Shown here one piece after another: positions 1-10,564 of a DNA stretch of 64,000 nt. The notes under the pieces are model-generated. The model was not told the DNA's origin. It saw only the letters and a program-made list of their open reading frames with translations, and made no database searches. Position 1 is the stretch's first letter, and each line of letters opens with the position of its first letter. The position numbers and the translations under genes are program-made. This stretch comes from Argentina anserina (Eukaryota > Streptophyta > Magnoliopsida > Rosales > Rosaceae): positions 5,704,001 through 5,768,000 of the forward strand of contig NC_065877.1 of assembly GCF_933775445.1 (NCBI RefSeq), read 5' to 3'.

Positions 1-562
1 TCGGCAACACGATAAAGAAATCTTAACTCATTGAGTTCACAACCACCACAGAACACCACCTTGGATTAAGAATTACTCTCAAACAGTTCACCAGAGAATC
101 GACTAATATACGCACAAGGCAGTAGAGAACCTCTACCGCCACCACAAGAGTGACGCATCACGCATCCCATCACACTCACCAAAACTTACAGTCGAAAATT
201 AATTACAGCTTCCTGCTTCCATGAGTGGTATGCCACAATTTGGGGTTCAGACAAAGAAGGTATTTATCTCCCAACGGTGGAACATGAAAATTAGGTGAAC
301 TTTACAGCTGAAATATACTTTACCTCCTGGTTCATACATGCCTCAAATCCATGACATACGGTCCCACACAAATGCCCCAGTGCATCATCTAAGATATTGG
401 TTTTATGAAATTACTGTTCACGTAAATATTATTCACGTATTATTGTTCATGTACGTACTGTTTACGCATTACTTTTCATATACGTACTATTTACGTATTA
501 CTGATCCAGTAAATACTAATTACTGATTTACCTTTCAGAAATTATTTTTACAATTACTTTAT
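1..562. other. AT-rich spacer, no gene recognised
   Basis: No open reading frame here resembles a known family. The first 330 bases are plain low-GC sequence. From about 400 on, short words built on TACGTA and TTTAC recur and lead into the tandem repeat that follows. Probably the edge of a larger repeat that begins outside the window. Confidence 0.4.
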
Positions 563-657
563 GTAAATTACTTTTACATTCACCGTACGTAAAATACTTT
601 TACACTTACTGTACGTAAATTACATTTTACATTCACTGTACAGAAATTACTTTTACA
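563..657. repeat. 26–27 bp tandem repeat, about 3.5 copies
   Basis: The unit begins GTAAATTACTTTTACATTCA and ends CGTAC or TGTAC. It recurs at about 563, 589, 615 and 642 with few changes. It lies directly before a sharp rise in GC at 670. Such arrays are common in retrotransposon LTRs and untranslated regions, which fits the block that follows. Confidence 0.6.
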
Positions 658-662
658 AAAAT

Positions 663-1620
663 TTACTGTTCACGCGCCGCCGCATGTGGCGGCGCGTGGG
701 GTTCACGTGTCACCTCCGGCAGCCGCGCCTCCCCGCAGTGGCAGCACGTGGAGCTCACGCACCGCTCAAACCGGCGCGCGTAGCTTTCCCACCGCCGCCC
801 CAAACCTCTCCTTTCTTCCTCTCCTCCCCTTCCACGGCCCAAGGCCACCTCTTGCACCCTACACCTTCCTTCACGCGCTGCCTAAGGCGGCGGTGCTCAC
901 TTTTCCTCCTCCTCCTCCGATTCTCCCCCAATTCTTCCACAAATCCTCCCAAACCACACATAATCACTCATAACAATCATCTAAATGCATTTCCATACCT
1001 ATGTGAAGCCCTAGGACGGCCGGGAGTCGCCGGAGAAGCTCGAGATGCCGGCGGAGTCGAAATTGAGTAGCAGCAATGAGCTTGGACGGCGGAGGAAGTT
1101 GCAGGAGGGCTCAAGATGTCGCGCGGCTCCACGGCGGCGAGGGGAGGCGGATCGCGCGAAGCTTTTGGGGCAGGCAATGAGGGCCATGGCGGCCTGGGTT
1201 GGGAGATAGCCGGAGGCAATTTTTTGAGAGAGAGAGAGAGAGAAAGAGTGAGAGAGAGAAATGAGGGTTTCCGAAATTGGAAACCCTAATTCTAAATTAT
1301 TCATTTTTATACCTTTTTCCAAAATCGGAAACTAACTTCTGTCGTTAATAACTTTCACGTATGACGTACGATTATAACGCGTGACATGTCCACAAAATCG
1401 TATCGACGAGCTCTACAACTTTTGTGAAGGAATTTTTCGGGAACGAGCGACGGAGTAAAAGTCGACTCCTGCGTCGCGGAAACGTAACGGTTTTTCAATT
1501 TAGATTTCCGAAGACGGTTCCGTTTTCGATTTGACACCGTCGTGAAGTGAAAAATGTGATTTAAATAAATTTACCAAGTTTACCAATTTCAACGAATTCG
1601 TACAAATTTAACTCGAAAAA
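663..1620. mobile_element. Probable retrotransposon LTR/leader fragment (GC-rich)
   Basis: GC content jumps, with GGCGGCG-type runs, a C/T-rich stretch around 900, a (GA)n run at 1227–1260, and then an abrupt return to low GC. The overlapping small ORFs on both strands match no family I know. The sequence around 1380–1470 resembles transcribed LTR regions of plant Gypsy elements in my memory, but I see no matching second LTR, target duplication or primer-binding site. The assignment is inference only. Confidence 0.3.
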
Positions 1621-3705
1621 TCATGTTATTACATGAGTATTATCACATTCGGTTAAGCACTCAATCTCTCATGAGCGCAAAAGTAGAAAATATGGCACAT
1701 GAATGCACTTAAGTTGGGTAAAATTACTTCAGAAGCAACCAATGACGTGTTGACGTCCTTGAGGCCGTGCACACATACTCATTGTCTTTTGATGACATGT
1801 TATGCAAATCAAAGTAAAAACTATGATTCAATCCACTAACAAAAGATAGAGCATGCTGAAATTAACCAAAAATCGAGACCATTCGGTAACTCCAAACCAA
1901 CAGACTTGTCTAAGAAGTGGGGCGTTGGTAGTGCGAGGCACACTCAAAACCGCTAGACTTGGTAGACCCCTTAATTAGCTTCATGACATGAATATCACAT
2001 ATAGTTTGGATGAGCCTAGTTATGAATCGATTTATGGTAGATTCCGCCAAAACATATAAAATCCAATTCCAGAAAATAGAAAAGGAAGAGCAAAGCCGCA
2101 CCTCCCCGTGAGGCCGGCTTCGACACCACGCCTCCCCCTAAGGCCGGTTTTGTCGCCGTCCACTCCCTTGAGAGGTAGGCAAGTTCATGCCAGAATAATT
2201 TTTAGATCATATATAGTCCCAAACTTTATGATACCGCTGAAATAGTTCGAACCAAAATTTGTAACTAATCTGCCAAGATTGCATCAAGGTTTATGATTGA
2301 CCTAAGTTATAATGACCCAATCAAAATAAAAGCTAAGGCACCATGCCTTCTCAATAGGAAATTAATGCGGTGTTAGACGATGACGTCGAAATTTAGAGTG
2401 TCCATGTCATTAGCAATACCCTTGTTGCCATAAAATCCGCAATTTTGAGATTAGCACTACAAGTTTCTATCTCAACTTCATCCCAAAGATAAGTCTCTAA
2501 AGACATGAAATCTTTGTACCTCTAACGTGCAACAAAACACAGGCTTGTTTTGCACTATAGGCCCTGATTCAGTGTTCAGTCGATCTATATCGAAAATAAG
2601 GTGTATTAATTTGCAAGTTTACGTTTGACTGAGAGATATGACCCATTTGTGGTGCGACTACCCTTGCCAATGACGCCTCCCTAGCGTTTTGATAAGTCGG
2701 CACGACCTTTAGGGCCCTCGCCATGTTCCTTGCCTCCACTACCCACATGGAAACCATTCCCACGGTTTTGTGGTGCAGCATGCGCTTTTCCTTTGCCATT
2801 TTGGTGTTTTCCACATGTTGTCGTGTTGAACTAAGATTCTAAATCTTCTTTGTTCCAACCAGTCTGGCATTGATGTTAAAAAGAGTCTCATCATGCCGCT
2901 CTACTGTCTTAAACAGTACTATGAGCGCGCTAACAGTCAATAAAGTTCTTCTTACTATATGCGAGCCAATATTGATTCACAAGAATCGTGGCTGTAATAG
3001 GGAATTTAGACAGCGTTTTTTGGACCATGTTGTCATCACTTATGACAATACTATAGAATCATAATCTCAAATATAGATTAAGCTTGTCTCAATTGAAGTC
3101 GGTGACCATTTGTAGTCAAGTGAGCAAATCTCCTCCCATTGGAGAGAATGTTTAAACGTTACCATAATCACTCTTATCTACGTATTTCCAACGTAGCATG
3201 GAAGCAATATGGTGTCTCACAAACATGAGAGCTTGTGACTTCAATTTAGTGCTAGTCTCCGCATTTTTGAGAGTCTAATATGTAAAACGTATGGCGGATT
3301 AGTTGATCACTCATAGTGGTAGAGGAGGATGAAATTTCCTTTAGGTCAAAACCTCTAATGATATGGTTTTGATGATAGTCTTGTGATTCCAAATCACAAA
3401 TAGTTTGTCATATTGTTTTGATTGTCCCATGTAGTGCCAAACTACACTATATGTCGTAAACTTTACTAGGTCGACTTGTTTGCCCAAAAGATATCACGTT
3501 CTAAGAAAGATGATATAAAAAAATATGAGAGGGAACGGAGTCCCAAAAAACCCCAACCCAAAAATAACTCAAATCTTCAATCGTCTATCATGGATCTTCA
3601 AGTTTTGAGTCTTTAAATCTTCGAGTCTTCAATATTAACCTGTCAAAAGCAATCTAAACGACTTAAAACAACTCAAGCTTTTGAGAGCTAAAGTGCATGA
3701 TAACG
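1620..3705 (-). pseudogene. Decayed Copia gag region
   Basis: Two minus-strand fragments read like parts of plant Copia Gag. One is at 2814–2569, with HHKTVGM, WVVEARNMA and RALKVVPTYQNA. The other is at 2101–1910, with DIHVMKLIKGSTKSSGFE. They are separated by stops and frameshifts, and no protease, integrase or reverse transcriptase follows. The fragments run in the direction expected for an element whose 5' LTR is the repeat at 3706–4006. Decay and missing pol make this a dead remnant. Confidence 0.5.
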
Positions 3706-4006
3706 TGTTGTAGGAGAAATATAACAAACATAAAGAGAGAATACATATATCATCTTATTCATTAATAAGAGCCTCTATTTATAAAGGATTACATGATACA
3801 TTCATACAATAACTAGAAAACCTATCTCTACTTGTAATAGTAAACATATTACTACATGGAACTTAATGTTCTTATTCCTAAGTGGAATAGACCAAGGCAC
3901 ACACATAGTGGAGATCTAAAACATGTATCACATTATAACAGGGATCGGAGCATATATGTTGGGTATTGGACATGTATGTGCATGTACATGGCACGGCCCA
4001 ATAACA
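3706..4006 (-). repeat. Copia LTR, 301 bp (5' LTR of the decayed element)
   Basis: On the minus strand the block starts TGTTATTGGGCC and ends CTCCTACAACA, i.e. TG…CA ends. It contains a TATA-rich part around 3720–3800. Directly inside it (3705 downward) the minus strand reads CGTTATCATGCACT, similar to the TTATCAGCACG sequence following the LTR in many plant Copia elements. No second LTR is visible in the window. It ends about 50 bp beyond the pyruvate decarboxylase stop codon, so it may supply that gene's 3' flank. Confidence 0.5.
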
Positions 4007-4492
4007 TCTTCCATTCGAAGGTACTAGATTCTCCATTGAATGGTTAGTAACTTAGTATTAAGGGCTTGGTGGACGGCTATTGGCAGCAGCAACCCTAGCC
4101 CCCCATGCAAGGACCTCTTTGCTGATATCGTCTTTGTGAAGAATAACCTCAATGAAGCACAAATGATCCTTCTTGGCTCCGGTTGCCGTCTCTATTGCTT
4201 CAACCAATTCCTCTTCACACCGCACCTACGTACGAAATAGAAAATCTTGATTCATCATCGTTTGCAATACGTACTACTAGTTCAACTCATGCGGAAGGTA
4301 AAGAACAGTATCCTAAAACAGAATTGATCGACTAGCTGCAAATCACCTTGGCTGTCCAGCACTTTCCCTCTCCATTGTGGATGGCATCAACTACTCCAGT
4401 GTAGTTCCAGTTCTTGATCACATTGTAAGGTCCATCATGGATTGCCTTTTCAACCGTATATCCTCCATTGTTGATCAGAAAGATGAGGTTCC

Positions 4493-4760
4493 TGTTAGCA
4501 TAACTAACCTTCAATTGGCGCAAGGTTGAAGATGAAGAATCAGAGAGAAGAGATGAGCAATTTACTGTGTATTTCTCAATTAAAACGAAACGTCACCAAA
4601 CTAACAGAAAGAACAGCTATTTATAATTTTTCCAAACCAAACTATTATTACAATCAAGGAATGAAAGCACAGAAATAAAGGACAAGTCACCAATGTGAAA
4701 AGGACAGCTGTACATCACTATCCAAGTCAACAAGGCTGCATTCATGGTCAATAATCAACA
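4493..4760 (-). repeat. 3' LTR of the young Copia element
   Basis: 268 bp, TG…CA ends, identical to the other LTR except for one base. The gag-pol stop codon (4755–4757) lies inside its edge. The LTR contributes a TATTTATAA stretch that could act as a promoter or terminator signal. Confidence 0.95.
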
Positions 4761-7700
4761 CTCCCCCTCAATCTCAGCAGGGGACACAATGCTGAGATTG
4801 CTGCAGTGAGTAGAAAAGATTGGACTATGCAGCCCCTTAGTAAACACATCAGCAGTTTGATATTCAGTAGGCACATACTGAAGCACCAGATCATGTTTCT
4901 GCACCCTTTCTCTCACAAAATGGAAGTCATTATCAAGATGTTTGATGCGAGAGTGAAATACCGGATTTGAACACAATGCCAGGGCTGATAGATTATCACA
5001 TCTTATAAGAGGAGGAGCTGGTACCTTGATATGTAAATCACACAAAACATGTCTAATCCATGAAATGTCTGCAGCAGTATTGGCAAGAGCCCTGTACTCA
5101 GCCTCTGTTGAACTCCTTGACACTGAACTTTGTTTCTTGGACTGCCAAGACACGGGGCACTGACCAAGATAAACAATAAAGCCAGTTGTTGATCTCCTGT
5201 GATTTACTTCACCTGCCCAATCAGCATCACAAAAGGCACTAATATAATGAGGACTACAGCCATATTTATAGAACAGTCCTTTTGACACAGAACCTTGGAG
5301 ATACCTTAAAATTCTTTTGACTGAAGCATAATGTACATCTGTTGGAGATGACATAAATTGACACACTGTGTTAACAGCATAAGCAATGTCTGGTCTTGTA
5401 AAAGTCAAGTACTGTAATGCTCCAACAATGCTCCTGTAATGAGATGGATCAGCAAGAAGAGTTCCCTCGGATTTAAGCAACTGTACATGAGGCAAGCAAG
5501 GAGATCTGCAATCTCTACAATTCTCAAGTCCAGCTCTAGCAATTAAATCCTTAGCATATTTCTCTTGAGAAAGGAACAAACCATTACTCTTATACTGGAC
5601 ATTAATTCCCAAGAAGTATGAAAGAGATCCAAGATCTTTCATGTCAAAAACTGCACCCAACTCTGCAATAACCTCACCTATTGCAACTGTATCTGATCCA
5701 GTAATGATAATATCATCGACATATAACAAGAGAGCAACAATACCTGAATCAGTTTTTTTAACAAACAAGCTTGGATCTGAATGTGAGAACATGAACCCCA
5801 AAGCAAGAAGAAAACAAGTAAATTTCTCATTCCAAGCTCTAGGGGCTTGTTTTAACCCGTACAGTGACTTCTTCAACATGCAAACATAATCAGGATAAGC
5901 AGGGTTAACAAAACCTTGAGGTTGAGCCATATACACTTCTTCCTTCAACTCTCCATGCAAAAAGGCATTCTTGACATCTAATTGTCTCAATTCCCAACTA
6001 TTCATTGCAGCAAGGGCCAAAATGATTCTCACTGTACTGTGTCTCACTACAGGACTGAAAGTCTCATCATAATCAAGACCTTTTTCTTGTGAGTACCCTT
6101 GAGCTACAAGTCTAGCTTTGTACCTAGAAACTGATCCATCTGGATTCTTCTTAATTTTAAAAATCCATTTACTGCCAACAATATTCTTATTTTCTGGAAG
6201 AGGAACAAGAACCCAAGTACCTTGTTTATTTAAGGCTGCAATTTCTTCTTCCATGGCAATATCCCACTCAGGAATTCCAGCTGCACTTTTAAATGACTTT
6301 GGTTCTATTGGATCATAGACATCTGCATGAGCTGTAAAACCACTAAAAAATGCCAATTCATCATAAACTTTCTGATAAGCAATGCAAGAGTAGGCACAAA
6401 AATCTTTAAACACTTTGTTCTTCACAATTCCATTTTTAGCTCTAGTTAACATGGAATGACTATTATAAGCTTGAGCTTCATCTTCAACAAACATCAACTC
6501 ATGAGGAAGAGGTAGACTAGGATTATTATCTACACCATTATTCAGCACATCATAATTCACTACTACATTGTTCCCAATAATTTCAGCATTGTCAACCAAC
6601 TCAGCAGTTCCTTCATTTTCAGCAATTCTCACAGTTTCAGTATTTCCAAAAGTTCCAGCTTTTTCCGTAGAACCAGCAATACTAGAATTCCCTGCATTTT
6701 CAGAAGTTCCAGTATTTGTAACAATGTCAGACAAATCAGAAGTTCCAACATTTTCAGCAAATTCAGCAGTTCTAACATTTTCAGCAAATTCAGCAGTTGC
6801 AGCTTTTTCAGAAAAATCAGCAGTTTCAGTTTCAGAAGCATTACTGACAACAGCAGTTTCAGTTTCAGAAGCACTACTGACAATACTCCCCCTTGCAGCC
6901 AAAATTGGAGAAATAGATGAAGGATGAGACACCAAAGGTGAAAAACGTCTAGTTCTCAAATTAGAATAACTAGAGGACTGAGACGGCAAACTATGAAAAG
7001 GAAAAGTGTCTTCATCATGAATCACATGTCTACACATCCATAGCTTATTCTGTTCAATATTGTAACAAAACACACCTTTGTAACCAAGAGCATACCCCAA
7101 AAATACACATTGTGCCGATCTAGCATCCAATTTGTCCTTCGCATAAGGTCTGATATAGGGGAAGCAAGCAGAACCAAAAATTCGGAGAAATTTAATATCA
7201 GGAATAGTGCCAAAGAACGCAAAAAATGGAGACTGCATACCAAGGGATTTGCAAGGCATTCTATTGATCAGAAAAGCAGCATGAGTAATAGCATGATACC
7301 AAAAAGGTTTGGACAATTTTGCTGCAACCAAAAAGGTAACACAAGTCTCAACCAAATGTCTGTTCTTCCTCTCAGCAACACCATTCTGCTGAGGTGTATG
7401 TGGACAAGTAATCAGATGTAGAATACCTTTGCTATCCAGAAAATTAATAAGCCTTGTGCTCTTGTATTCTCCTCCACCATCAGTTTGAAGAGACTGAATA
7501 GCAAAATGAAATTGAGTGTGCACAAAGTTATAGAATTTCACAAATGTGGGATAAACATCTGATTTATTAATAAGAGGATAGAGCCACACAAACTTTGTAT
7601 AGTCATCAATGAAAGTTACATAATATTTGTAACCTTCAATAGACAAACATGGAGCAGGACCCCATACATCTGAGTGGATTTTTTGAAAAGGAGCAACTGA

Positions 7701-9551
7701 CCTAGACTGAGATGAAGTAAAAGGTAATCTATGCATCTTGCCAGAGAGACAAGCAATACATACACTACTAGACGAATCAACATCACACTTTATTTTAGAC
7801 AAAGAAAGCATTCGAGAAACAACTTCAGCAGATGGATGCCCCAATCTTTGATGCCACAATGAAGACTTCACTGCAGAGCCAATAAAAGCAGTAGGATTTG
7901 AAGTTGCAGCTTGCTTTATTCCCTTTGAATTGAACAAAAACAGCCCTTCAGGACTACTCTTTCCTTGATATAATATTGCCTTGGAGGTTTTGTCCTGCAC
8001 ACATATATCAGTGTCATCCATGACTACAAAGCACCTATTGTCTTTGCACAACTTGTTAAAGGACAACAAGTTAACAGCTAGACTAGGCACATGAAGCACA
8101 TTGTTAAGTTTAAAGGTATGGTTTGAAGGAGTAAGAGAAGCAGTGCCAATATTTTGAATATTCAAACCTTCTCCATTACCAATAGTGATGGAATTAGTGG
8201 ATTCATAGGGTTGTGCAATAGCCAAGTTCCTGAGATCAGAGGTCATGTGATGTGTAGCACCAGTATCTCCTATCCAAACATCACTGCTCTGAGAGCTAGA
8301 GGCACCACCATGGGACTGAGCAGTCATAGCAGTCAAAGTAGCAGAAGGTTGAGCTCCTTGAAATGCATAATTATTCCTATGCTGACAGTCTAGAGCTGCA
8401 TGACCTCTGCCTCCACAAATTTGACACACAAGAGACACAAGAGAAGTAACATTGGAGTTACAGTTGAGAGCAGTGTGACCCTTTTTGCAACAGATTTGGC
8501 ACTCAGGAACAGCCACTAACTGTGTTCTGTTCTCAGACTGAGGTTGTCTGTAGGTTGTAGACTCAGGATTGTTGTAGCACACACTTGCAATATGTCCCTT
8601 CCTGTTGCAAAAACTGCAGATCGAATTCTGATAGCAGTCACTAGCAATATGACCCCTTTTTCCGCAGACATAGCACTCTCTTGGATTAGAATACTGTTGT
8701 TGCTTGCTACCATTGCCATTCCAACTAGAGAACTGTCCCTGCTTAGCACTATTATCATTCCACACACCCTTGCCTTTATCACTCCCATAGCCATTGGTAT
8801 TGCTATTTCTTCTAAAGTTGTTGTTACCTCCTCTAGCAACCATAGCTGACATCAAGTTTGAAGAAGAAAACTGAGCTTCATTATCTCTTTCTGCAGCTAG
8901 CAACTGAGCTTTTAAGTCTTTAAGACCAATGGAGTTGTCTCTTGCCCTGATCACAGTCTTGATCATTGCATACTCATCAGGCAGGCCATTCAAAATAACC
9001 ACAACAATATCTTCATCCAGCATAGTAACTCCCACAGAGCAAAGTTGATCTCGAGCATGCTTGATGCGCTGCAAAAACTTGTCAATAGAATCAGATCCCT
9101 TCTTGATAGTTTGAAGGTCAGTCTTCAACTGCATAATGCTAGCTCTAGAAATTGAGGAAAACTGTTCCTGCAATGCAGTCCATGCTTCTCTTGAAGACTT
9201 ACTCCCCACTATAATGTCCATGACATCATCATCTAAAGTGGCCATCAAAAGACTGAGTAAAGCTTTATCAACAATTTTCCACTGCTTATAGGCTACAGTC
9301 ACTTCGCTTGTCACAACACCTTGATCAGACAACACATATCTAGGAGGACATGGATATGTGCCATCAAAGTAAGAAAACAGATCACTTCCTTCAAGCACAG
9401 ACTGAAATTGAAACCTCCATTTGATAAAATTTGTCTCAGTCAGCTTGACTGTAATCATACTCAACAGAGAAGCTATCTCAGCTTGAGTAACAGCATGAGC
9501 ATAAATCTCAGACTGGCTTGAGGAAGCAGAGTTAGTCTGATTCTCAGGCAT
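4755..9551 (-). CDS. Copia gag-pol polyprotein, intact, 1598 aa
   Basis: The single frame encodes all retrotransposon functions in Copia order. Gag lies in residues 1–250 (KLTETNFIKW near the start). Four CCHC zinc knuckles follow at about 292–305, 311–324, 350–363 and 375–388 (e.g. CYVCGKRGHIASDC). The aspartic protease is near 425 (WIGDTGATHHM). The pre-integrase motif is LWHQRLGHP. Integrase shows DDYTKFVW, TDGGGEYKS near 691 and PQQNGVAERKN. Residues 888–994 are a repetitive linker. Reverse transcriptase shows KWIFKIKKNPDGS and the YVDDIIITGSD catalytic box near 1276. RNase H shows CDADWAG near 1443 and SSTEAEYRAL near 1481. There are no internal stops. Plant Copia Gag usually has one zinc knuckle, so four is unusual. 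With near-identical LTRs, this copy could still be active. Confidence 0.95.
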   Translation of the reverse strand: MPENQTNSASSSQSEIYAHAVTQAEIASLLSMITVKLTETNFIKWRFQFQSVLEGSDLFSYFDGTYPCPPRYVLSDQGVVTSEVTVAYKQWKIVDKALLSLLMATLDDDVMDIIVGSKSSREAWTALQEQFSSISRASIMQLKTDLQTIKKGSDSIDKFLQRIKHARDQLCSVGVTMLDEDIVVVILNGLPDEYAMIKTVIRARDNSIGLKDLKAQLLAAERDNEAQFSSSNLMSAMVARGGNNNFRRNSNTNGYGSDKGKGVWNDNSAKQGQFSSWNGNGSKQQQYSNPRECYVCGKRGHIASDCYQNSICSFCNRKGHIASVCYNNPESTTYRQPQSENRTQLVAVPECQICCKKGHTALNCNSNVTSLVSLVCQICGGRGHAALDCQHRNNYAFQGAQPSATLTAMTAQSHGGASSSQSSDVWIGDTGATHHMTSDLRNLAIAQPYESTNSITIGNGEGLNIQNIGTASLTPSNHTFKLNNVLHVPSLAVNLLSFNKLCKDNRCFVVMDDTDICVQDKTSKAILYQGKSSPEGLFLFNSKGIKQAATSNPTAFIGSAVKSSLWHQRLGHPSAEVVSRMLSLSKIKCDVDSSSSVCIACLSGKMHRLPFTSSQSRSVAPFQKIHSDVWGPAPCLSIEGYKYYVTFIDDYTKFVWLYPLINKSDVYPTFVKFYNFVHTQFHFAIQSLQTDGGGEYKSTRLINFLDSKGILHLITCPHTPQQNGVAERKNRHLVETCVTFLVAAKLSKPFWYHAITHAAFLINRMPCKSLGMQSPFFAFFGTIPDIKFLRIFGSACFPYIRPYAKDKLDARSAQCVFLGYALGYKGVFCYNIEQNKLWMCRHVIHDEDTFPFHSLPSQSSSYSNLRTRRFSPLVSHPSSISPILAARGSIVSSASETETAVVSNASETETADFSEKAATAEFAENVRTAEFAENVGTSDLSDIVTNTGTSENAGNSSIAGSTEKAGTFGNTETVRIAENEGTAELVDNAEIIGNNVVVNYDVLNNGVDNNPSLPLPHELMFVEDEAQAYNSHSMLTRAKNGIVKNKVFKDFCAYSCIAYQKVYDELAFFSGFTAHADVYDPIEPKSFKSAAGIPEWDIAMEEEIAALNKQGTWVLVPLPENKNIVGSKWIFKIKKNPDGSVSRYKARLVAQGYSQEKGLDYDETFSPVVRHSTVRIILALAAMNSWELRQLDVKNAFLHGELKEEVYMAQPQGFVNPAYPDYVCMLKKSLYGLKQAPRAWNEKFTCFLLALGFMFSHSDPSLFVKKTDSGIVALLLYVDDIIITGSDTVAIGEVIAELGAVFDMKDLGSLSYFLGINVQYKSNGLFLSQEKYAKDLIARAGLENCRDCRSPCLPHVQLLKSEGTLLADPSHYRSIVGALQYLTFTRPDIAYAVNTVCQFMSSPTDVHYASVKRILRYLQGSVSKGLFYKYGCSPHYISAFCDADWAGEVNHRRSTTGFIVYLGQCPVSWQSKKQSSVSRSSTEAEYRALANTAADISWIRHVLCDLHIKVPAPPLIRCDNLSALALCSNPVFHSRIKHLDNDFHFVRERVQKHDLVLQYVPTEYQTADVFTKGLHSPIFSTHCSNLSIVSPAEIEGEC
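4761..4771 (-). other. Polypurine tract of the Copia element
   Basis: The minus strand reads TTGAGGGGGAG directly before the 3' LTR, the expected primer for plus-strand DNA synthesis. It overlaps the last codons of the polyprotein (…EIEGEC). Confidence 0.8.
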
Positions 9552-10278
9552 GATTCACTCTGTAAAGGAGCACTGTATCCAAAACACTATATCAAGTAAA
9601 ACTTCATGTCACTACCACACGAGAATAATCATCACTGCAGAACCTCATCTCAACACTATAACACTACTACACTTTAGCACTTTCTGCACTTCACACAAAT
9701 AGCACAAACTTCCACTCAAGCACTACTAGCACTTCACCAAATACTCAAGGCACTATAGCACTACTACACTTCATCATTCTTCGAAACCTCACACATTTTG
9801 CACATCATCACAATTATAATAAAACCACTGCACTAATTCTCAATACACTGCACTAATATTCACTGCACTACGTCACTGCACAGAAGCACAAATCCACCAT
9901 ACTACTCCATATAGAAACTTAACCACTCTAAAATAATAGAAACTTGCTAACACTTCAATATTTCAAGTTACGAATTCATGGAGTAGATCAAACACAGTAG
10001 ATTTCATGAAATCTAAACTGCGATGAGTAAGCTCAACACTATTGAGGCAGCAAATGAGCTCAACAAAGAATTCAGTCTTTTACTGCAAATTTTTTTTTCA
10101 GATCTGAAACTATCAATATGCTTAGAATGATAAACCTGATCTTCGATTAAGCTTAGATCATCAGAAAACCACAAATTGAAACCCTAGATTCTCAGATTTC
10201 AACTTTCGAAAGCTAATACGCACAGAGCGGAAGCAGTAAAGCATCAGGATCAATCATTTCAAGCTATAGAAACTAAGA
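9552..10278 (-). other. Untranslated leader of the Copia element
   Basis: About 730 bp between the primer-binding site and the gag start. It holds no long ORF. Words such as CACTACTACACTT and CACTGCACTA recur between 9600 and 9900, giving a loosely repetitive leader. It would contain the packaging signal, but I cannot locate that by eye. Confidence 0.6.
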
Positions 10279-10296
10279 GCCACGGCTCTGATGCCA
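10279..10296 (-). other. Primer-binding site of the Copia element
   Basis: On the minus strand TGGCATCAGAGCCGTGGC follows the 5' LTR with no gap. It matches the usual plant TGGTATCAGAGC primer site, complementary to the 3' end of initiator tRNA-Met, with one change in the first 12 bases. Confidence 0.85.
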
Positions 10297-10564
10297 TGTT
10301 AGCATAACTAACCTTCAATTGGCGCAAGGTTGAAGATGAAGAATCAGAGAGAAGAGATGAGCAATTTACTGTGTATTTCTCAATTAAAACGAAACGTCAC
10401 CAAACTAACAGAAAGAACAGCTATTTATAGTTTTTCCAAACCAAACTATTATTACAATCAAGGAATGAAAGCACAGAAATAAAGGACAAGTCACCAATGT
10501 GAAAAGGACAGCTGTACATCACTATCCAAGTCAACAAGGCTGCATTCATGGTCAATAATCAACA
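10297..10564 (-). repeat. 5' LTR of the young Copia element
   Basis: 268 bp, partner of the LTR at 4493–4760. Its outer end touches the target duplication GTTCC at 10565–10569. Its inner end touches the primer-binding site. Confidence 0.95.

Larger units (their letters stand above)
4493..10564 (-). mobile_element. Complete young Ty1/Copia retrotransposon
   Basis: The element is 6,072 bp with two 268-bp LTRs (4493–4760 and 10297–10564) starting TGTTAGCATAAC and ending AATAATCAACA. By eye the LTRs differ at a single base (TTTATAATTT against TTTATAGTTT). The 5-bp target duplication GTTCC is at 4488–4492 and 10565–10569. Next to the 5' LTR the minus strand reads TGGCATCAGAGC, the initiator-Met-tRNA primer-binding site. 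A G-rich polypurine tract abuts the 3' LTR. One uninterrupted 1598-codon gag-pol frame fills the interior. All parts needed for autonomous transposition seem present. It lies in exon 5 of pyruvate decarboxylase, in the same orientation as the gene. Confidence 0.95.

Noticed and set aside
663..1322. Overlapping ORFs of 60–128 codons on both strands in the GC-rich block
   Set aside because: No family motif, several frames equally open, low-complexity Pro/Ser/Arg composition; best explained by base composition of a repeat.
5641..9521. Plus-strand ORFs across the Copia element
   Set aside because: Shadows of the 1598-codon minus-strand polyprotein.
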